A stretch of DNA of 64,000 nt from Arsenophonus sp031446105 (GTDB lineage Bacteria; Pseudomonadota; Gammaproteobacteria; Enterobacterales; Enterobacteriaceae), in NCBI GenBank assembly GCA_031446105.1, contig CP132907.1, positions 310,001 through 374,000 of the forward strand, given 5' to 3'. Under the pieces are notes generated by a model. That model had not been told where the DNA came from. It saw nothing but the letters and a program-made list of their open reading frames with translations, and did no database searches. The stretch's first letter is position 1. The number at the start of each line of letters is the position of its first letter. Positions 18,618 through 29,483 of the stretch are shown one piece after another. Position numbers and translations under genes: made by a program.

Positions 18618-18680
18618 AATAATTAATTACAAAAGCACAATAATTAATTAAAATAGCAAAATAATTAATTAAATTATAAT
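18618..18680. repeat. 21-bp tandem repeat, three copies
   Basis: The 12-base core AATAATTAATTA occurs at 18618, 18639 and 18660, exactly 21 bases apart, i.e. two helical turns. The remaining 9 bases of copies one and two match at 6 of 9 positions (CAAAAGCAC, AAATAGCAA); the third is more diverged. The core contains the palindrome TTAATTAA. Confidence 0.75.
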
Positions 18681-19256
18681 TTAAAAAAATAATTTAATAT
18701 AAAAAATAATCTAATATTCTTTTAATTATAAATTTATAAAAAATTATTTATTTATTTTTTATATTAAAAAAATAAAATTAATTATTTAATATAAAAATGT
18801 AAAAAATAGTTTAAAAATATTTGAAAATATTTTTTAATTTTTTTAAAAAAAAATTCGATTGTTTATTAAAAAAAAATTACGAAAAATGTTGTTTTTCATG
18901 ATTTATAAAATCTATAATTTTATGAGATATATTAAAGATAAGACGAAATTTTATATAGTAATTTTTTTATAAAAATTTTAAATTTTATATAAAAAATCTT
19001 TATTTTTTTTAAACAAAATGAAATAAAATTTATTAAAAATAAACTATTAAATCTATTATTTAAATATATATAAAGATTTTTAAAAAAATAAAACAACACA
19101 GTTTACATATTAATAAAAAATAAAATCATATATTTTATATTTTTTACCTTTTTTATAATATTAAAAAATATTTTTTATCATAATCTATAATAAAATAAAA
19201 AAATTATAATACATATTAAAATTAATAATTTAATTGAAATTTTATAAATAATTCAT

Positions 19257-19745
19257 TTAACGCACTAAAAAACGACGTCTAATTTTTCTTAAAAATATAA
19301 ATATCCATGACCATAAAAAACCATTTATCAAACAATTTAAAAATATTTGAGGACGAAACAATACAACAGAAGAAAAAAATTCCATTAAAAATAAAGCAAA
19401 ATTTGTTATCACCGATAATCCAATAATAACAAGTGACTGTTGCCATATTTCCATATTACGAAAAAGTTGATACTTATAAGATACTAAATAACAAATCATA
19501 CTATTAGTTAATGCATGTATACCTAAAGTTATACCTTGTATCAAATCCATTATAAGTCCTAAAAAAAATCCAGTACCTACATTAATTCTGTGCGGTAAAG
19601 CCATAACCCAATAAATCAAAATTAAAATTAACCATGTTGGCCTATAATAAATAAATTGTTTTGGACAAGGTATTTGTTCTAAAATTATTGCAACTAAAAA
19701 AGATAACCAAATAACCCATGTTCTACTACCATTATTTTGATTCAT
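19257..19745 (-). CDS. mreD: MreD, rod-shape determining membrane protein
   Basis: Inner-membrane protein of the elongasome that guides lateral peptidoglycan synthesis. 162 residues, the E. coli length, with five or six hydrophobic segments. Recognisable by the YYRPTWLILILIYWVMALPHR segment (split here: RPTWLILILIYW, then MALPHRINVGTGFFLGL) and IQGITLGIHAL. Third gene of mreB-mreC-mreD as in E. coli. Confidence 0.94.
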   Translation of the reverse strand: MNQNNGSRTWVIWLSFLVAIILEQIPCPKQFIYYRPTWLILILIYWVMALPHRINVGTGFFLGLIMDLIQGITLGIHALTNSMICYLVSYKYQLFRNMEIWQQSLVIIGLSVITNFALFLMEFFSSVVLFRPQIFLNCLINGFLWSWIFIFLRKIRRRFLVR

Positions 19746-19822
19746 TTTTATATGCCATAAATTGTTTTTATTTTTAATATTATTTTTAATTTTTTTTAAA
19801 AAATATTTTTTATGATTTCATT

Positions 19823-20800
19823 TTACGGAGGATTATTTTTTTGATTTTTTATATCATTTGATATTATATTATTTTCAATGATTTCTTTCTTACCAGAAAA
19901 AATATCAGGAAAAATATTTATCACACTCTTATCTGTAACTTCATATTCTTCTGATTCTGATAAAGAATTATCAACTACATTGGAACGTCCTAATAATAAC
20001 AAAAGATAACGTAATCTTTGTAAATTTGCACTAGGTTTTGCACGAATAATCATATACGCACGATGAAAATCATATTTTATAGAAGAAACAATAGCTACTG
20101 GATAACCTTCTGGGAATCGACCCCCTAAACCAGATGTTACTATTACATCACCAATTCTTATATCAGTATTATCAGGAACAGGTTCAAGTTGAAGATCGTC
20201 ACTACACCCTGTACCTACTGCAATTACTCGAATATCATTACGTAATATTTGTATAGGTAATGCATGAGTAATATCACAAATTAATAAAACACGACTATTA
20301 AATTGACTAACTGAAATTACCTGTCCTACAACACCTTTATCACTAATTACAGGCTGTCCTTTATAAACATCATCGTATAAACCTTTATCAATCATAATTT
20401 GATCTCGATAGGGGGTATGCAAACCAGATAATACTTGAGTTACCATCATATTTTCACGTTGACGCAAAGGAGATCCTAAAAGTGTACGTAATTTAGAATT
20501 TTCTTCCTTTAGTTGTTCAAGCAATAAATTATCTGCTTTTTTAAGTAATATTTCTTTTCTTAATGTATGGTTTTCAAAAAGAAGTTGTTTTCTTTTTGTA
20601 AATGTATCTGAAATATTATCAAGAAATTCTCTAGAAGAATTAATTAAAAAATATAATGGAGTAAACGCTGTTTCTAAATAACTACGAACTTTATTGAAAA
20701 AAGTAAAATTAAGATCACAAAAAAAGAGTGTAATTGCAAAAAAAAATGCAATAATAATACGAAATTCTATTGGTAATTTTTTAATAAATATCGGTTTCAT
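19823..20800 (-). CDS. mreC: MreC, rod-shape determining periplasmic protein
   Basis: Bitopic inner-membrane protein linking cytoplasmic MreB to periplasmic cell-wall synthases. 325 residues against 367 in E. coli; the shortening is in the variable C-terminal tail. One N-terminal membrane helix (about residues 13-31), a coiled coil (about 60-105, LLFENHTLRKEILLKK onward) and the conserved beta domain with DKGVVGQVISVSQFNSRVLLI and VTSGLGGRFPEGYPV. Confidence 0.95.
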   Translation of the reverse strand: MKPIFIKKLPIEFRIIIAFFFAITLFFCDLNFTFFNKVRSYLETAFTPLYFLINSSREFLDNISDTFTKRKQLLFENHTLRKEILLKKADNLLLEQLKEENSKLRTLLGSPLRQRENMMVTQVLSGLHTPYRDQIMIDKGLYDDVYKGQPVISDKGVVGQVISVSQFNSRVLLICDITHALPIQILRNDIRVIAVGTGCSDDLQLEPVPDNTDIRIGDVIVTSGLGGRFPEGYPVAIVSSIKYDFHRAYMIIRAKPSANLQRLRYLLLLLGRSNVVDNSLSESEEYEVTDKSVINIFPDIFSGKKEIIENNIISNDIKNQKNNPP

Positions 20801-20885
20801 TCTTTATAATAAAAAAAGCAAAAAGTATTAAAAAATAAAATTTCATGTATAATCATAATAAATTTTTATTTAAAAAATCATATTT

Positions 20886-21926
20886 TTAATCATCACTAAA
20901 TAAATCACCACCATGCATATCAATCATTTCTAATGCTTTTCCGCCACCACGTGCAACACAAGTTAATGGATCCTCTGCAAGAATCACAGGAATACCTGTT
21001 TCTTTTATTAACAGAAGATCAAGATTACGCAATAATGCACCACCACCAGTTAAAACCATACCGCGTTCGGAAATATCAGAAGCTAACTCTGGTGGACATT
21101 GTTCTAATGCTAGCATAACAGCACTCACAATACCACTTAATGGTTCTTGAAATGCTTCCAAAATTTCATTTGAATTTAAAGTAAAACTACGTGGTACTCC
21201 TTCAGCTAAATTTCTTCCACGCACTTCAATTTCAATTTTATCTATTGCATAAGCTGAACCAATTGCATGTTTAATACGTTCAGCAGTTGCTTCACCTATT
21301 AATGAACCATAATTACGTCGAACATAATTAATAATTGCTTCATCAAATCGGTCACCTCCAATACGTACAGATGCTGAATAAACAACACCATTTAATGAAA
21401 TAACTGCTACTTCTGTTGTACCCCCACCAATATCAATAATCATTGAACCAGTTGCCTCTGAAACAGGCAAACCGGCACCAATTGCTGCTGACATTGGTTC
21501 CTCAATCAAAAAAACTTCCCTTGCACCTGCACTAAGTGCAGATTCTCTTATTGCACGTCTTTCCACTTGAGTTGCTCCAACAGGTACACAAACTAAAACA
21601 CGTGGACTTGGTCGCATAAAACTATTACTATGTACTTGTTTTATAAAATACTGTAACATTTTTTCAGTAATATAAAAATCAGCAATTACACCATCTTTCA
21701 TAGGACGAATAGCCGCAATATTGCCAGGTGTACGACCTAACATTTGTTTTGCTTCATATCCTACTGCAGCAACACTTTTAGATGAACCTGATCGATCTTG
21801 ACGAATAGCAACTACTGATGGTTCATTTAATACAATACCTTGTCCTCTAACATAAATAAGAGTATTGGCAGTACCTAAATCAATAGATAAATCATTTGAA
21901 AACATACCCCTAATTTTTTTTAACAT
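20886..21926 (-). CDS. mreB: MreB, actin-like rod-shape protein
   Basis: Actin homologue that forms membrane-bound filaments directing cell-wall elongation. 346 residues against 347. Among the best conserved proteins here: the nucleotide-binding motifs DLGTANT near residue 16, DIGGGTTEVAVI, and GGGALLRNLD are intact, as is the MLKKIRGMFSNDLSI N-terminus. With mreC and mreD it predicts a rod-shaped cell. First gene of the operon; its promoter should lie just above 21926. Confidence 0.98.
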   Translation of the reverse strand: MLKKIRGMFSNDLSIDLGTANTLIYVRGQGIVLNEPSVVAIRQDRSGSSKSVAAVGYEAKQMLGRTPGNIAAIRPMKDGVIADFYITEKMLQYFIKQVHSNSFMRPSPRVLVCVPVGATQVERRAIRESALSAGAREVFLIEEPMSAAIGAGLPVSEATGSMIIDIGGGTTEVAVISLNGVVYSASVRIGGDRFDEAIINYVRRNYGSLIGEATAERIKHAIGSAYAIDKIEIEVRGRNLAEGVPRSFTLNSNEILEAFQEPLSGIVSAVMLALEQCPPELASDISERGMVLTGGGALLRNLDLLLIKETGIPVILAEDPLTCVARGGGKALEMIDMHGGDLFSDD

Positions 21927-22998
21927 AATAAAAAAATAATCCTAAAAATGAAAAAATATTTACATATTTCTACTTTATTAATAAATCACAAAAAAAACAT
22001 TAATTTTAATTATTAATATATATATTTTTTATACAAATATCTAAATCGTAAATTATAAAAAATAATAAATTTAAAATTTTTATTTTTCTTGCATATAAAA
22101 ATTATTTTAATAAAAATATCTTAATTATTAATAACTATTTTTTAAAAAAACAAAAAAATAAATTTTATATAAAAATATAAAAAATAATTATCAATGCAAT
22201 AATTACACATATTTAATTTAATAATTTAAAATCTTTACCTTTTATTGCAAATAAAACAATATTAATATTGTTTTAAAAAAATAAAAAATGAGCATTAAAA
22301 TCTGAATTTTAAATTAAAATTTAAATTGAAAACAAAAAAATGTATATTATTAATATATTTTAGAAATAATTACTGATATATTTTTTATATTATATAATTT
22401 TTTTATATAAAAGCATAATTTTTTTAAATTAATTATTTAATTAAACAGTTTTTTATACAAGTTAGAAAAAATATGCATTATTAAAGATTCAATTAATATA
22501 AAACTATATTTATTATTTAAAAATATTATTTTTTGATGCAAAAAATAATATTAAAAATTATATATACGATACATAAAATAAAGTTATAAAATAAAGTTAT
22601 ATTGAAATATAATACCAGAAATTAATAATTTTAATCTCCCAATATTTGTCTTTTAAAAAAAATAATAAGTCATATAAAATTTATATAATACATAAAACAT
22701 AAAAAATACTATATAAAAACATATACCCTGTAAATTTTATAACTAAAATAACTTTCTTAAGTTTATAAAATATTTCCAAAAATAAAATATAAAAATAATA
22801 TTTTAATCTAAATGAATAAAAAATTATATTTTTAAATAATTTTATTTTTTAATTTAGTATATTTTTACTAGATTTTTAAAAGATATTTATAATTCTTACT
22901 TTTTTATTATAAAGAATAATTTTCATTCATAAGAAATAGTGATAAATTATAAATATTTATACATAAAATTTGTAAAAAATTAATCTGGAGCTATAAAA
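21927..22998. other. Spacer between divergent mreB and aroQ
   Basis: About 1,070 bases between divergent operons. E. coli has csrD, acuI and msrPQ-type genes in this interval; no remnant can be read. A 13-base unit, ATAAAATAAAGTT, is exactly duplicated in tandem at 22573-22598. A GGAG ribosome-binding site precedes aroQ. Confidence 0.5.
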
Positions 22999-23463
22999 AT
23001 GCTACATAAATTTCATATTTTAATATTAAATGGTCCTAATTTAAATATGATTAGCAAAAGAGAATTATTATACGGTGATGTTAAATTAAAAGATATCATA
23101 AAAAAAACTTTTAAAAAAGCAAAAAAATTAGGCATAAAATTAACTCATTTTCAATCTAATGCTGAACATAAACTTATTAATATAATTCATCGTTCCAGAA
23201 AAACAGTTGATTTTATAATAATAAATCCAGCAGGATTTACTCATACCAGTATTGCATTAAGAGATGCTCTTTTAAGTATTGCAATTCCATTTTATGAAAT
23301 CCATATTACAAATATTTATTCACGAGAAAAGTTCAGGCATCACTCTTATTTTTCTGATATCGCAAAAGGTCTAATTTGTGGATTTCATACTGATGGTTAT
23401 ATTTTTGCATTAGAATCTGCAGTTAAATTTTTATTTAAAATAAAAAATATAAAAAATAATTAA
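22999..23463 (+). CDS. aroQ: 3-dehydroquinate dehydratase, type II
   Basis: Third step of the shikimate pathway, dehydrating 3-dehydroquinate. 154 residues, normal for type II. The active-site lid keeps Arg21 and Tyr25 (SKRELLYG), Asn76 sits in INPAGFTHTS, and His102 in YEIHITN and Arg113 in FRHHSYFSD are intact, so it should be active. aroQ before accB and accC is the common gammaproteobacterial order. It implies that chorismate may be made, for folate, ubiquinone or aromatic amino acids; the rest of the pathway is not in this window. Confidence 0.96.
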   Translation: MLHKFHILILNGPNLNMISKRELLYGDVKLKDIIKKTFKKAKKLGIKLTHFQSNAEHKLINIIHRSRKTVDFIIINPAGFTHTSIALRDALLSIAIPFYEIHITNIYSREKFRHHSYFSDIAKGLICGFHTDGYIFALESAVKFLFKIKNIKNN

Positions 23464-23563
23464 TAAAAAAAATTATATTTTTAAAATAATTTTTTTGTAT
23501 TACTAAAATTTAATTTTTAAAATTAAATTAATCTTATTTTAAAACAATAGATGGAATTAATGT

Positions 23564-24037
23564 ATGGATATTCGTAAAATTAGAAAATTAATTGAACTTG
23601 TTGAAAAATCTGATATTTCTGAAATAGAAATTTCAGAAGGTGAAGAATCAGTACGTATTAGTCGTAAAATTATGGAACATTCACAACAAAAATATATGGC
23701 AAAATCAATTACACATCAACCAATTTTAACAAATATGATTACACCGAATCAAATTTTACCTAAAAAAATAGATACGATTAATGAAAAAAAAGCAGAAATT
23801 ACTGGTTATATTCTTCGTTCTCCAATGGTTGGTACATTTTACAGAGCCCCAAATCCAAAAACAAAACCATTTATTGAAATCGGACAAATAGTTAAAATAG
23901 GTGATCCTTTATGTATTATAGAAGCCATGAAAATGATGCATAAAATTGAAACAGATAAATCAGGCATAATAAAAGCAATTCTTGTAAAAAATGGAAAAAC
24001 TGTTGAATTTGATGAACCATTAATTGTTATAGAATAA
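23564..24037 (+). CDS. accB: Biotin carboxyl carrier protein of acetyl-CoA carboxylase
   Basis: Carries biotin between the carboxylase AccC and the transferase AccA/AccD for malonyl-CoA, the first step of fatty acid synthesis. 157 residues against 156 in E. coli. The biotinyl domain is at the C-terminus with the biotinylated Lys123 in IEAMKMMHKIE. The linker is rich in charged residues instead of alanine and proline. The accC start follows within 11 bases. Confidence 0.97.
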   Translation: MDIRKIRKLIELVEKSDISEIEISEGEESVRISRKIMEHSQQKYMAKSITHQPILTNMITPNQILPKKIDTINEKKAEITGYILRSPMVGTFYRAPNPKTKPFIEIGQIVKIGDPLCIIEAMKMMHKIETDKSGIIKAILVKNGKTVEFDEPLIVIE

Positions 24038-24048
24038 TGAGGCATTTT

Positions 24049-25380
24049 ATGCTTAAAAAAATTGTTATTGCTAACCGCGGTGAAATTGCTTTACGTATTT
24101 TACGTGCCTGTAAAGAATTAAAAATACAAACTGTTGCAGTACATTCAGTAGTTGATCGGAATTTAAAACATGTATTACTTGCTGATGAAACTGTTTGTAT
24201 AGGTCCTGCACCATCATCCGAAAGCTATCTTAACATCCCATCAATAATTTCTGCAGCAGAAATTACAGATGCAGAAGCAATTCATCCTGGCTATGGTTTT
24301 TTATCTGAAAATGCTGATTTTGCCGAAAAAGTTGAATGTTCTGGTTTTATATTTATTGGGCCTAAAGCAAAAACTATTCGCCTTATGGGTGACAAACTAT
24401 CTGCTATTAAAATTATGAAAAAAACAGGTATTCCCTGCATCCCTGGATCTAATGGACCTTTAGGAAAAAATATAAAAATTAATAAAAATATTACCAAAAA
24501 AATTGGTTATCCTATAATGATTAAAGCATCATCTGGAGGTGGCGGTCGTGGTATACGTATTGTACGTAATGAAAATGAACTAGAACAAGCAATTATATTG
24601 ACGCAAGCTGAATCTAAAATAGCTTTTAATAACAGTATGGTTTATATAGAAAAATTTTTACAAAATCCGCGACACATTGAAATTCAAGTTCTTTCTGATG
24701 GACAAGGTAATGCAATTTATTTGTCAGAACGTGATTGTTCAATGCAACGTCGTCATCAAAAAGTTATTGAAGAAGCACCGGTATCAGATATTCCAATAGA
24801 TATAAGAAAAAATATTAGTGAATGTTGTGTAAAAACCTGTCTTGATATTGGCTATCGTGGTGCTGGAACATTTGAATTTTTATATGAAAATAAAAAATTT
24901 TATTTTATTGAAATGAATACCAGAATTCAAGTAGAACATACTGTTACTGAAATGATTACAGGAATTGATCTCATTAAAGAACAAATAAAAATTGCTTCTG
25001 GTTTACCATTATCTATAAAACAAAAAGATATAAAAATTCATGGACATTCTATCGAATGTAGGATTAATGCAGAAGATGCAAAAACTTTTTTACCAAGCCC
25101 AGGTAAAATTATTCGACTGCACATTCCTGGTGGTTTGGGCATACGATGGGAATCACATATTTATACAGGTTATACAGTACCACCCTATTATGATTCCATG
25201 ATTGGAAAATTAATTACTTATGGCGAAAATCGTGAAATTGCAATTTTACGTATGAAAAATGCTTTGTCTGAATTAATTATTCATGGTATCAAAACTAATA
25301 TAGAATCACAGAAAAGAATTATAAACGATAAAAATTTCTTAAAAGGAGGAACTAATATTCATTATTTAGAAAATCAATAA
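24049..25380 (+). CDS. accC: Biotin carboxylase subunit of acetyl-CoA carboxylase
   Basis: ATP-dependent carboxylation of biotin on AccB. I place the start at the ATG at 24049 (443 residues), where MLKKIVIANRGEIALRILRA matches E. coli; a frame-open ATG at 24037 overlaps the accB stop and is less likely, since TGAGG serves as the ribosome-binding site. The glycine-rich ATP loop SSGGGGRGIRIV, the EIQVLSDGQGN strand and the NTRIQVEHTVTEM catalytic region are present. The C-terminus ends at IHYLENQ, slightly shorter than in E. coli. Confidence 0.97.
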   Translation: MLKKIVIANRGEIALRILRACKELKIQTVAVHSVVDRNLKHVLLADETVCIGPAPSSESYLNIPSIISAAEITDAEAIHPGYGFLSENADFAEKVECSGFIFIGPKAKTIRLMGDKLSAIKIMKKTGIPCIPGSNGPLGKNIKINKNITKKIGYPIMIKASSGGGGRGIRIVRNENELEQAIILTQAESKIAFNNSMVYIEKFLQNPRHIEIQVLSDGQGNAIYLSERDCSMQRRHQKVIEEAPVSDIPIDIRKNISECCVKTCLDIGYRGAGTFEFLYENKKFYFIEMNTRIQVEHTVTEMITGIDLIKEQIKIASGLPLSIKQKDIKIHGHSIECRINAEDAKTFLPSPGKIIRLHIPGGLGIRWESHIYTGYTVPPYYDSMIGKLITYGENREIAILRMKNALSELIIHGIKTNIESQKRIINDKNFLKGGTNIHYLENQ

Positions 25381-26647
25381 TTTTAAATAAATATATTTTT
25401 AATAAATATTTTATATTTTTGCATAAACACAATAGTAAAAAATATACTTATTTTTTATAATCTTATTAAATCTTAAAAAGATATGATATAAAAAAACTTA
25501 TCATGATAATTTAAAATTTATTGCAAATAAAATATACATAAAAAAAATTTGAAGACTGCAAATTATATTTTTATATATTATAAAATATTTACGCTAATTA
25601 TTGCTTTTTATATTTTTAACTTTAGTAATATGAAATTAAAAATTAAATTCAAATAATTAAAAAAGATATTTCTTATTTATTAAACAAAATATCATATACA
25701 ATATTTTTATATTTTTTTTATTCTAGAATATTTTTTATTAAAAAACTTTTTTATAAAGTAAAAAAATGCTAAAAATATATAAATAATAAAATACTTTTTT
25801 TATTATTTTATTTTTTATATATTACTAAAATTTTTATTTTATAAATAAATAATTTCACAAAAAATTTTTTATTTTTTATTTTAAATAAAGAAATAATTTT
25901 ATATAAAATAAAAAAATAATATAATGATTTTATTAAAAAAACTAAAAATATCATTTTTTGTATTTATAGTAAATATTATTTTAATAAAACAAAATATTTA
26001 ACAATATAAGTTTTATTTTATTCTAAATTGTATTTTTTCTTAAAAAATAATAATTTTAAATTGTAAAAAATAAAATTATAAAAAATATCTTTATGTAGAA
26101 ATATAAAAACAAAAACTTTTATATTATAAATAAAAAATATTAAATTATATAAATAATTATTAATATAAAAAAATTATTTTTGACTAAAAAAATTTTTTTA
26201 GGTTTTATTTATAATATTTCAAATATTTATAAATTAAATTAATTTATTTTTTGTTTGAAAAAATCTTAAATATTTTAGATAACATGAATATTTTTCATAT
26301 ACTGAATTTACTGTTTTTTATAATTTTTTTAAAAAATATATTTTTGAATAAAAAAAATATACTATATTAAAATATTAACAACACTTTTCTTATACTCAAA
26401 AATAAAAAAACAGCAAATATACCTAAATAAATATTAATAAATAAATTTAAAAATAATAGTTTATATAAAATTATTACAAATGATAAAATTTCTGAAAAAT
26501 AAGATATAATTTTAAAAAATTAAAAAAATAAAAAATTAAAACACAAATAACTTTAAAAAATGAAGATATAAAAAAATTAAAAAAAATGATAATATTTATA
26601 ATTGAAATAATTTTATATTTATTTTGTTTAAAAAGAGCAATAAAATT
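25381..26647. other. Spacer between accC and fis, position of panF, prmA and dusB
   Basis: About 1,270 bases where E. coli has panF, prmA and dusB. It is one of the most extreme A/T stretches of the window; some 60-base lines hold a single G or C. No remnant of the lost genes is readable. Confidence 0.55.
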
Positions 26648-26947
26648 ATGTTAAAAGAATACAAAAAGTTTTCTTTATTAACAGCAGTCAATACGACAAA
26701 TTTACCAAAAAACAAAATTCAAAAACCATTAAGTGATTTAGTGAAACAAGCGCTTAAAAACTATTTTTCTCAAATTAATAATGAAAATATCAATAATTTA
26801 TATCAATTAGTTCTTTATGAAGTAGAAAAACCATTACTAGAAATAGTAATGGAATATGCTAAAGGAAATCAGACAAAAGCTGCATTAATATTAAGCATCA
26901 ATCGTGGAACTTTACGAAAAAAATTAAAAAAATATAGAATAATTTGA
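26648..26947 (+). CDS. fis: Fis, nucleoid-associated DNA-binding protein
   Basis: Homodimeric DNA-bending protein that activates stable RNA promoters and organises the nucleoid. Starting at the ATG at 26648 gives 99 residues, against 98 in E. coli; a longer frame would need a TTG. The dimerisation core LSDLVKQALKNYFSQ and the helix-turn-helix GNQTKAALILSINRGTLRKKLKKY at the C-terminus are intact. In E. coli fis is cotranscribed after dusB; here dusB is lost. Convergent with rpoH, 40 bases apart. Confidence 0.97.
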   Translation: MLKEYKKFSLLTAVNTTNLPKNKIQKPLSDLVKQALKNYFSQINNENINNLYQLVLYEVEKPLLEIVMEYAKGNQTKAALILSINRGTLRKKLKKYRII

Positions 26948-26987
26948 TAAATATATAAACATATAAAATCATATTAAAATATCTTTT

Positions 26988-27845
26988 CTAATTTTCTAAA
27001 AATAACCTAATTTTTTTCATTGCATTTTTTTCTAATTGTCTTATACGTTCAGCAGATACATTATATTTATTTGCCAGATCTTGCAAAGTAATTTTATTTT
27101 CTTCATCAAGCCAACGTGTACGAATAATATTTTGACTACGCTGATCTAAAGTGCTTAGTGCCTGCATTAATTTATCAGTAGCATAATTCCCCCAATTATC
27201 TTCTTCAATACTACCAGCAAAATCAGAAGATTTATCTTGCAAATATAAAGCAGGTGCAAAAATAGCATGCTCAACATTATCATTATCATTATTGATATCT
27301 AATGCCATATCTTGAGCGGACATCCTAGATTCCATTTCACGAACATCGTTACTACTGACTCCTAATTCTTTTGCAAGCATATTAACTTCTTTTTGATTAA
27401 ACCAACCAATTCGTGTCTTATTTTTACGTAAATTAAAAAATAGTTTTCGTTGTGCTTTAGTAGTTGCTACTTTAACTATCCTCCAATTACGTAATACATA
27501 TTCGTGAATTTCCGCTTTAATCCAATGTATTACAAAAGACACTAACCGCACACCAATATCTGGATTAAATCGACGAACAGCTTTCATTAATCCGATATTA
27601 CCTTCTTGTATAAGATCTGCTTGAGCCAATCCATAACCAGAATAATTACGTGCTATATGAATTACAAATCGCAAATGAGATAATATAAGTTTTTTAGCTG
27701 AATGTAAATCACCATAATAATACAGTTTTTTAGCATATTTTTTTTCTTCTACTATTGTGAGTATAGGATAAGCATTGGCTAGTCTTACATAAGCTTCAAT
27801 ACTACCTTGCGGAATTAATGACAATGATTGCATATCTTTTATCAT
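26988..27845 (-). CDS. rpoH: RNA polymerase sigma-32 (heat shock) factor RpoH
   Basis: Alternative sigma factor for heat-shock genes, active at the -10 CCCCAT type promoters. 285 residues against 284. Region 2 (GYGLAQADLIQEGNIGLMKAV, split as DLIQEGNIGLMKAVRRF), the RpoH box QRKLFFNLRK and the region 4 helix-turn-helix near the C-terminus (LQDLANKYNVSAERIRQLE) are present. Its preservation, together with degQ and rseP, shows that some stress control is kept. The ftsX, ftsE and ftsY genes that lie next to it in E. coli are missing here. Confidence 0.97.
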   Translation of the reverse strand: MIKDMQSLSLIPQGSIEAYVRLANAYPILTIVEEKKYAKKLYYYGDLHSAKKLILSHLRFVIHIARNYSGYGLAQADLIQEGNIGLMKAVRRFNPDIGVRLVSFVIHWIKAEIHEYVLRNWRIVKVATTKAQRKLFFNLRKNKTRIGWFNQKEVNMLAKELGVSSNDVREMESRMSAQDMALDINNDNDNVEHAIFAPALYLQDKSSDFAGSIEEDNWGNYATDKLMQALSTLDQRSQNIIRTRWLDEENKITLQDLANKYNVSAERIRQLEKNAMKKIRLFLEN

Positions 27846-29483
27846 TGATATCCTCTTTTAAATTAAATAAAGTTAATAAAACAAAATTTTTTATTAAAAA
27901 ATATCAAATCTAAAAAATTAAATACGTTATAAATATATTAAATCTTTTTTGATTTAATTCTATAATATCAAAAAAATGCAAAAAATTAATAAATTAATTA
28001 CAAATTAGTTAAATTTATAAGATAAAAAAAACTTGAAAAAATATATTTTAAAAAAGAATAATAATTATTCTTACTAAATCATACAATACTTTTTAATGAT
28101 TAATATTTTAATTATATAATTTTCTAATTAAACGACCATTTTTTATTATTAAAAAATATTATATTACATTTAATTAAAATTATGATAATAATCAGTATTA
28201 TAGATTTTTTTATTTTTTAATATATAAATTTTCAATAAACAATTAAAATTTTATACAAATTTATATAAAGTCTACAAATATACTAACTGCTTTTCCTTAA
28301 TAAATTTTTATTAAAAAAAAGAATTTTTTATAATATTTAAAATAAAATATTGAAAATAATTGATATTTTTATTTAAAACTACTGAAATTATGAAAAAAAT
28401 AAAACATATCAATATTTTTTCTGATTTTAAAAAAATCAAAATTTTTAATACAATTAAAATAAAAATCGTAAACAAATATATTATTTAATATCAATTTTTA
28501 TTAAAATTATTTTTTTAGATTTATTAATTTAAAAAAAATAAATTTAATAAATTGTCTTTAATCTGTATTAAAGTTTAAATAAATAATATTTTATTATATT
28601 TTTATCATAGTTTTATTTTTTTAAAAAATACTATATAAATAATTTTTATTATACTAACCACTGATAATATATAAAAAAATATGTACTTCCTTGAATTTTC
28701 TTAATATCAATAATTTCAAAAAAATATTATAGTCTTTTGAAAAAAATATAATCCTTATAATTTTTAATATATTTTTATAAAAAATATCATAGATTTATTT
28801 CATGAATTCATATTAATATAAATAATACTTACTAATAATTATTTTTCTATCACTAAAATTAATATTATATAAAATAATTTACAAAACACCAACAATTATT
28901 TATTAATTAATGATAACATATAAATTATCTTTTCTTATTATTTCCTATAAAGTATTTCTTTATATAAAAATATTTATAAAAAAATTTAAAAATCTAACGT
29001 ATTATTTATATTAATATATCAATAATTTAAAATTTGATTTCTAAACATTAATTTTAAAAAAAATATGTTTTATAAAATAAAAAACTGAAAAAATATCTAT
29101 ATTTATATTCTGTATTATTTTAAATAAACTTTTAATTTTTTTTATTATATTTCATTAATTGCACTAATTTTTTTAAAACAATAATTTATTACTTTTATAA
29201 AAATATTTTTTTTAAAAAATTTGTTTTAATCACAATTTTATATTTTTAAATTAATTACTTTATTTTTATATTAATTTAAAATTAATATTTTTATTTTTAA
29301 ATTGATACATATTTTTTTTAAATTACAAAGATAATTTAATTATTTATTAATTTAATAATTTTTATAAAAAAAGTTAAACATAATTTTTGCTATTTTTTAA
29401 AAAATAAAAAATTAAAATTTTTTTATATAACTATCAATACTTAATTAAATATATAATCTATTTAAAAAAAAACTATACATAAT
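27846..29483. other. Spacer between divergent rpoH and rsmD, position of ftsX, ftsE and ftsY
   Basis: About 1,640 bases of A/T-rich sequence exactly where E. coli has the ftsYEX operon. I see no ABC-ATPase or SRP-GTPase motif in any frame and no stretch with coding-like composition. It must contain the promoters of rpoH and rsmD. Confidence 0.55.

Larger units (their letters stand above)
18297..19256. other. Spacer between mreD and yhdP, position of rng and maf
   Basis: About 960 bases where E. coli has yhdE (maf family) and rng (RNase G). No coding remnant is visible. It holds a 21-base tandem repeat at 18618-18680 and otherwise nearly pure A/T. Confidence 0.5.
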
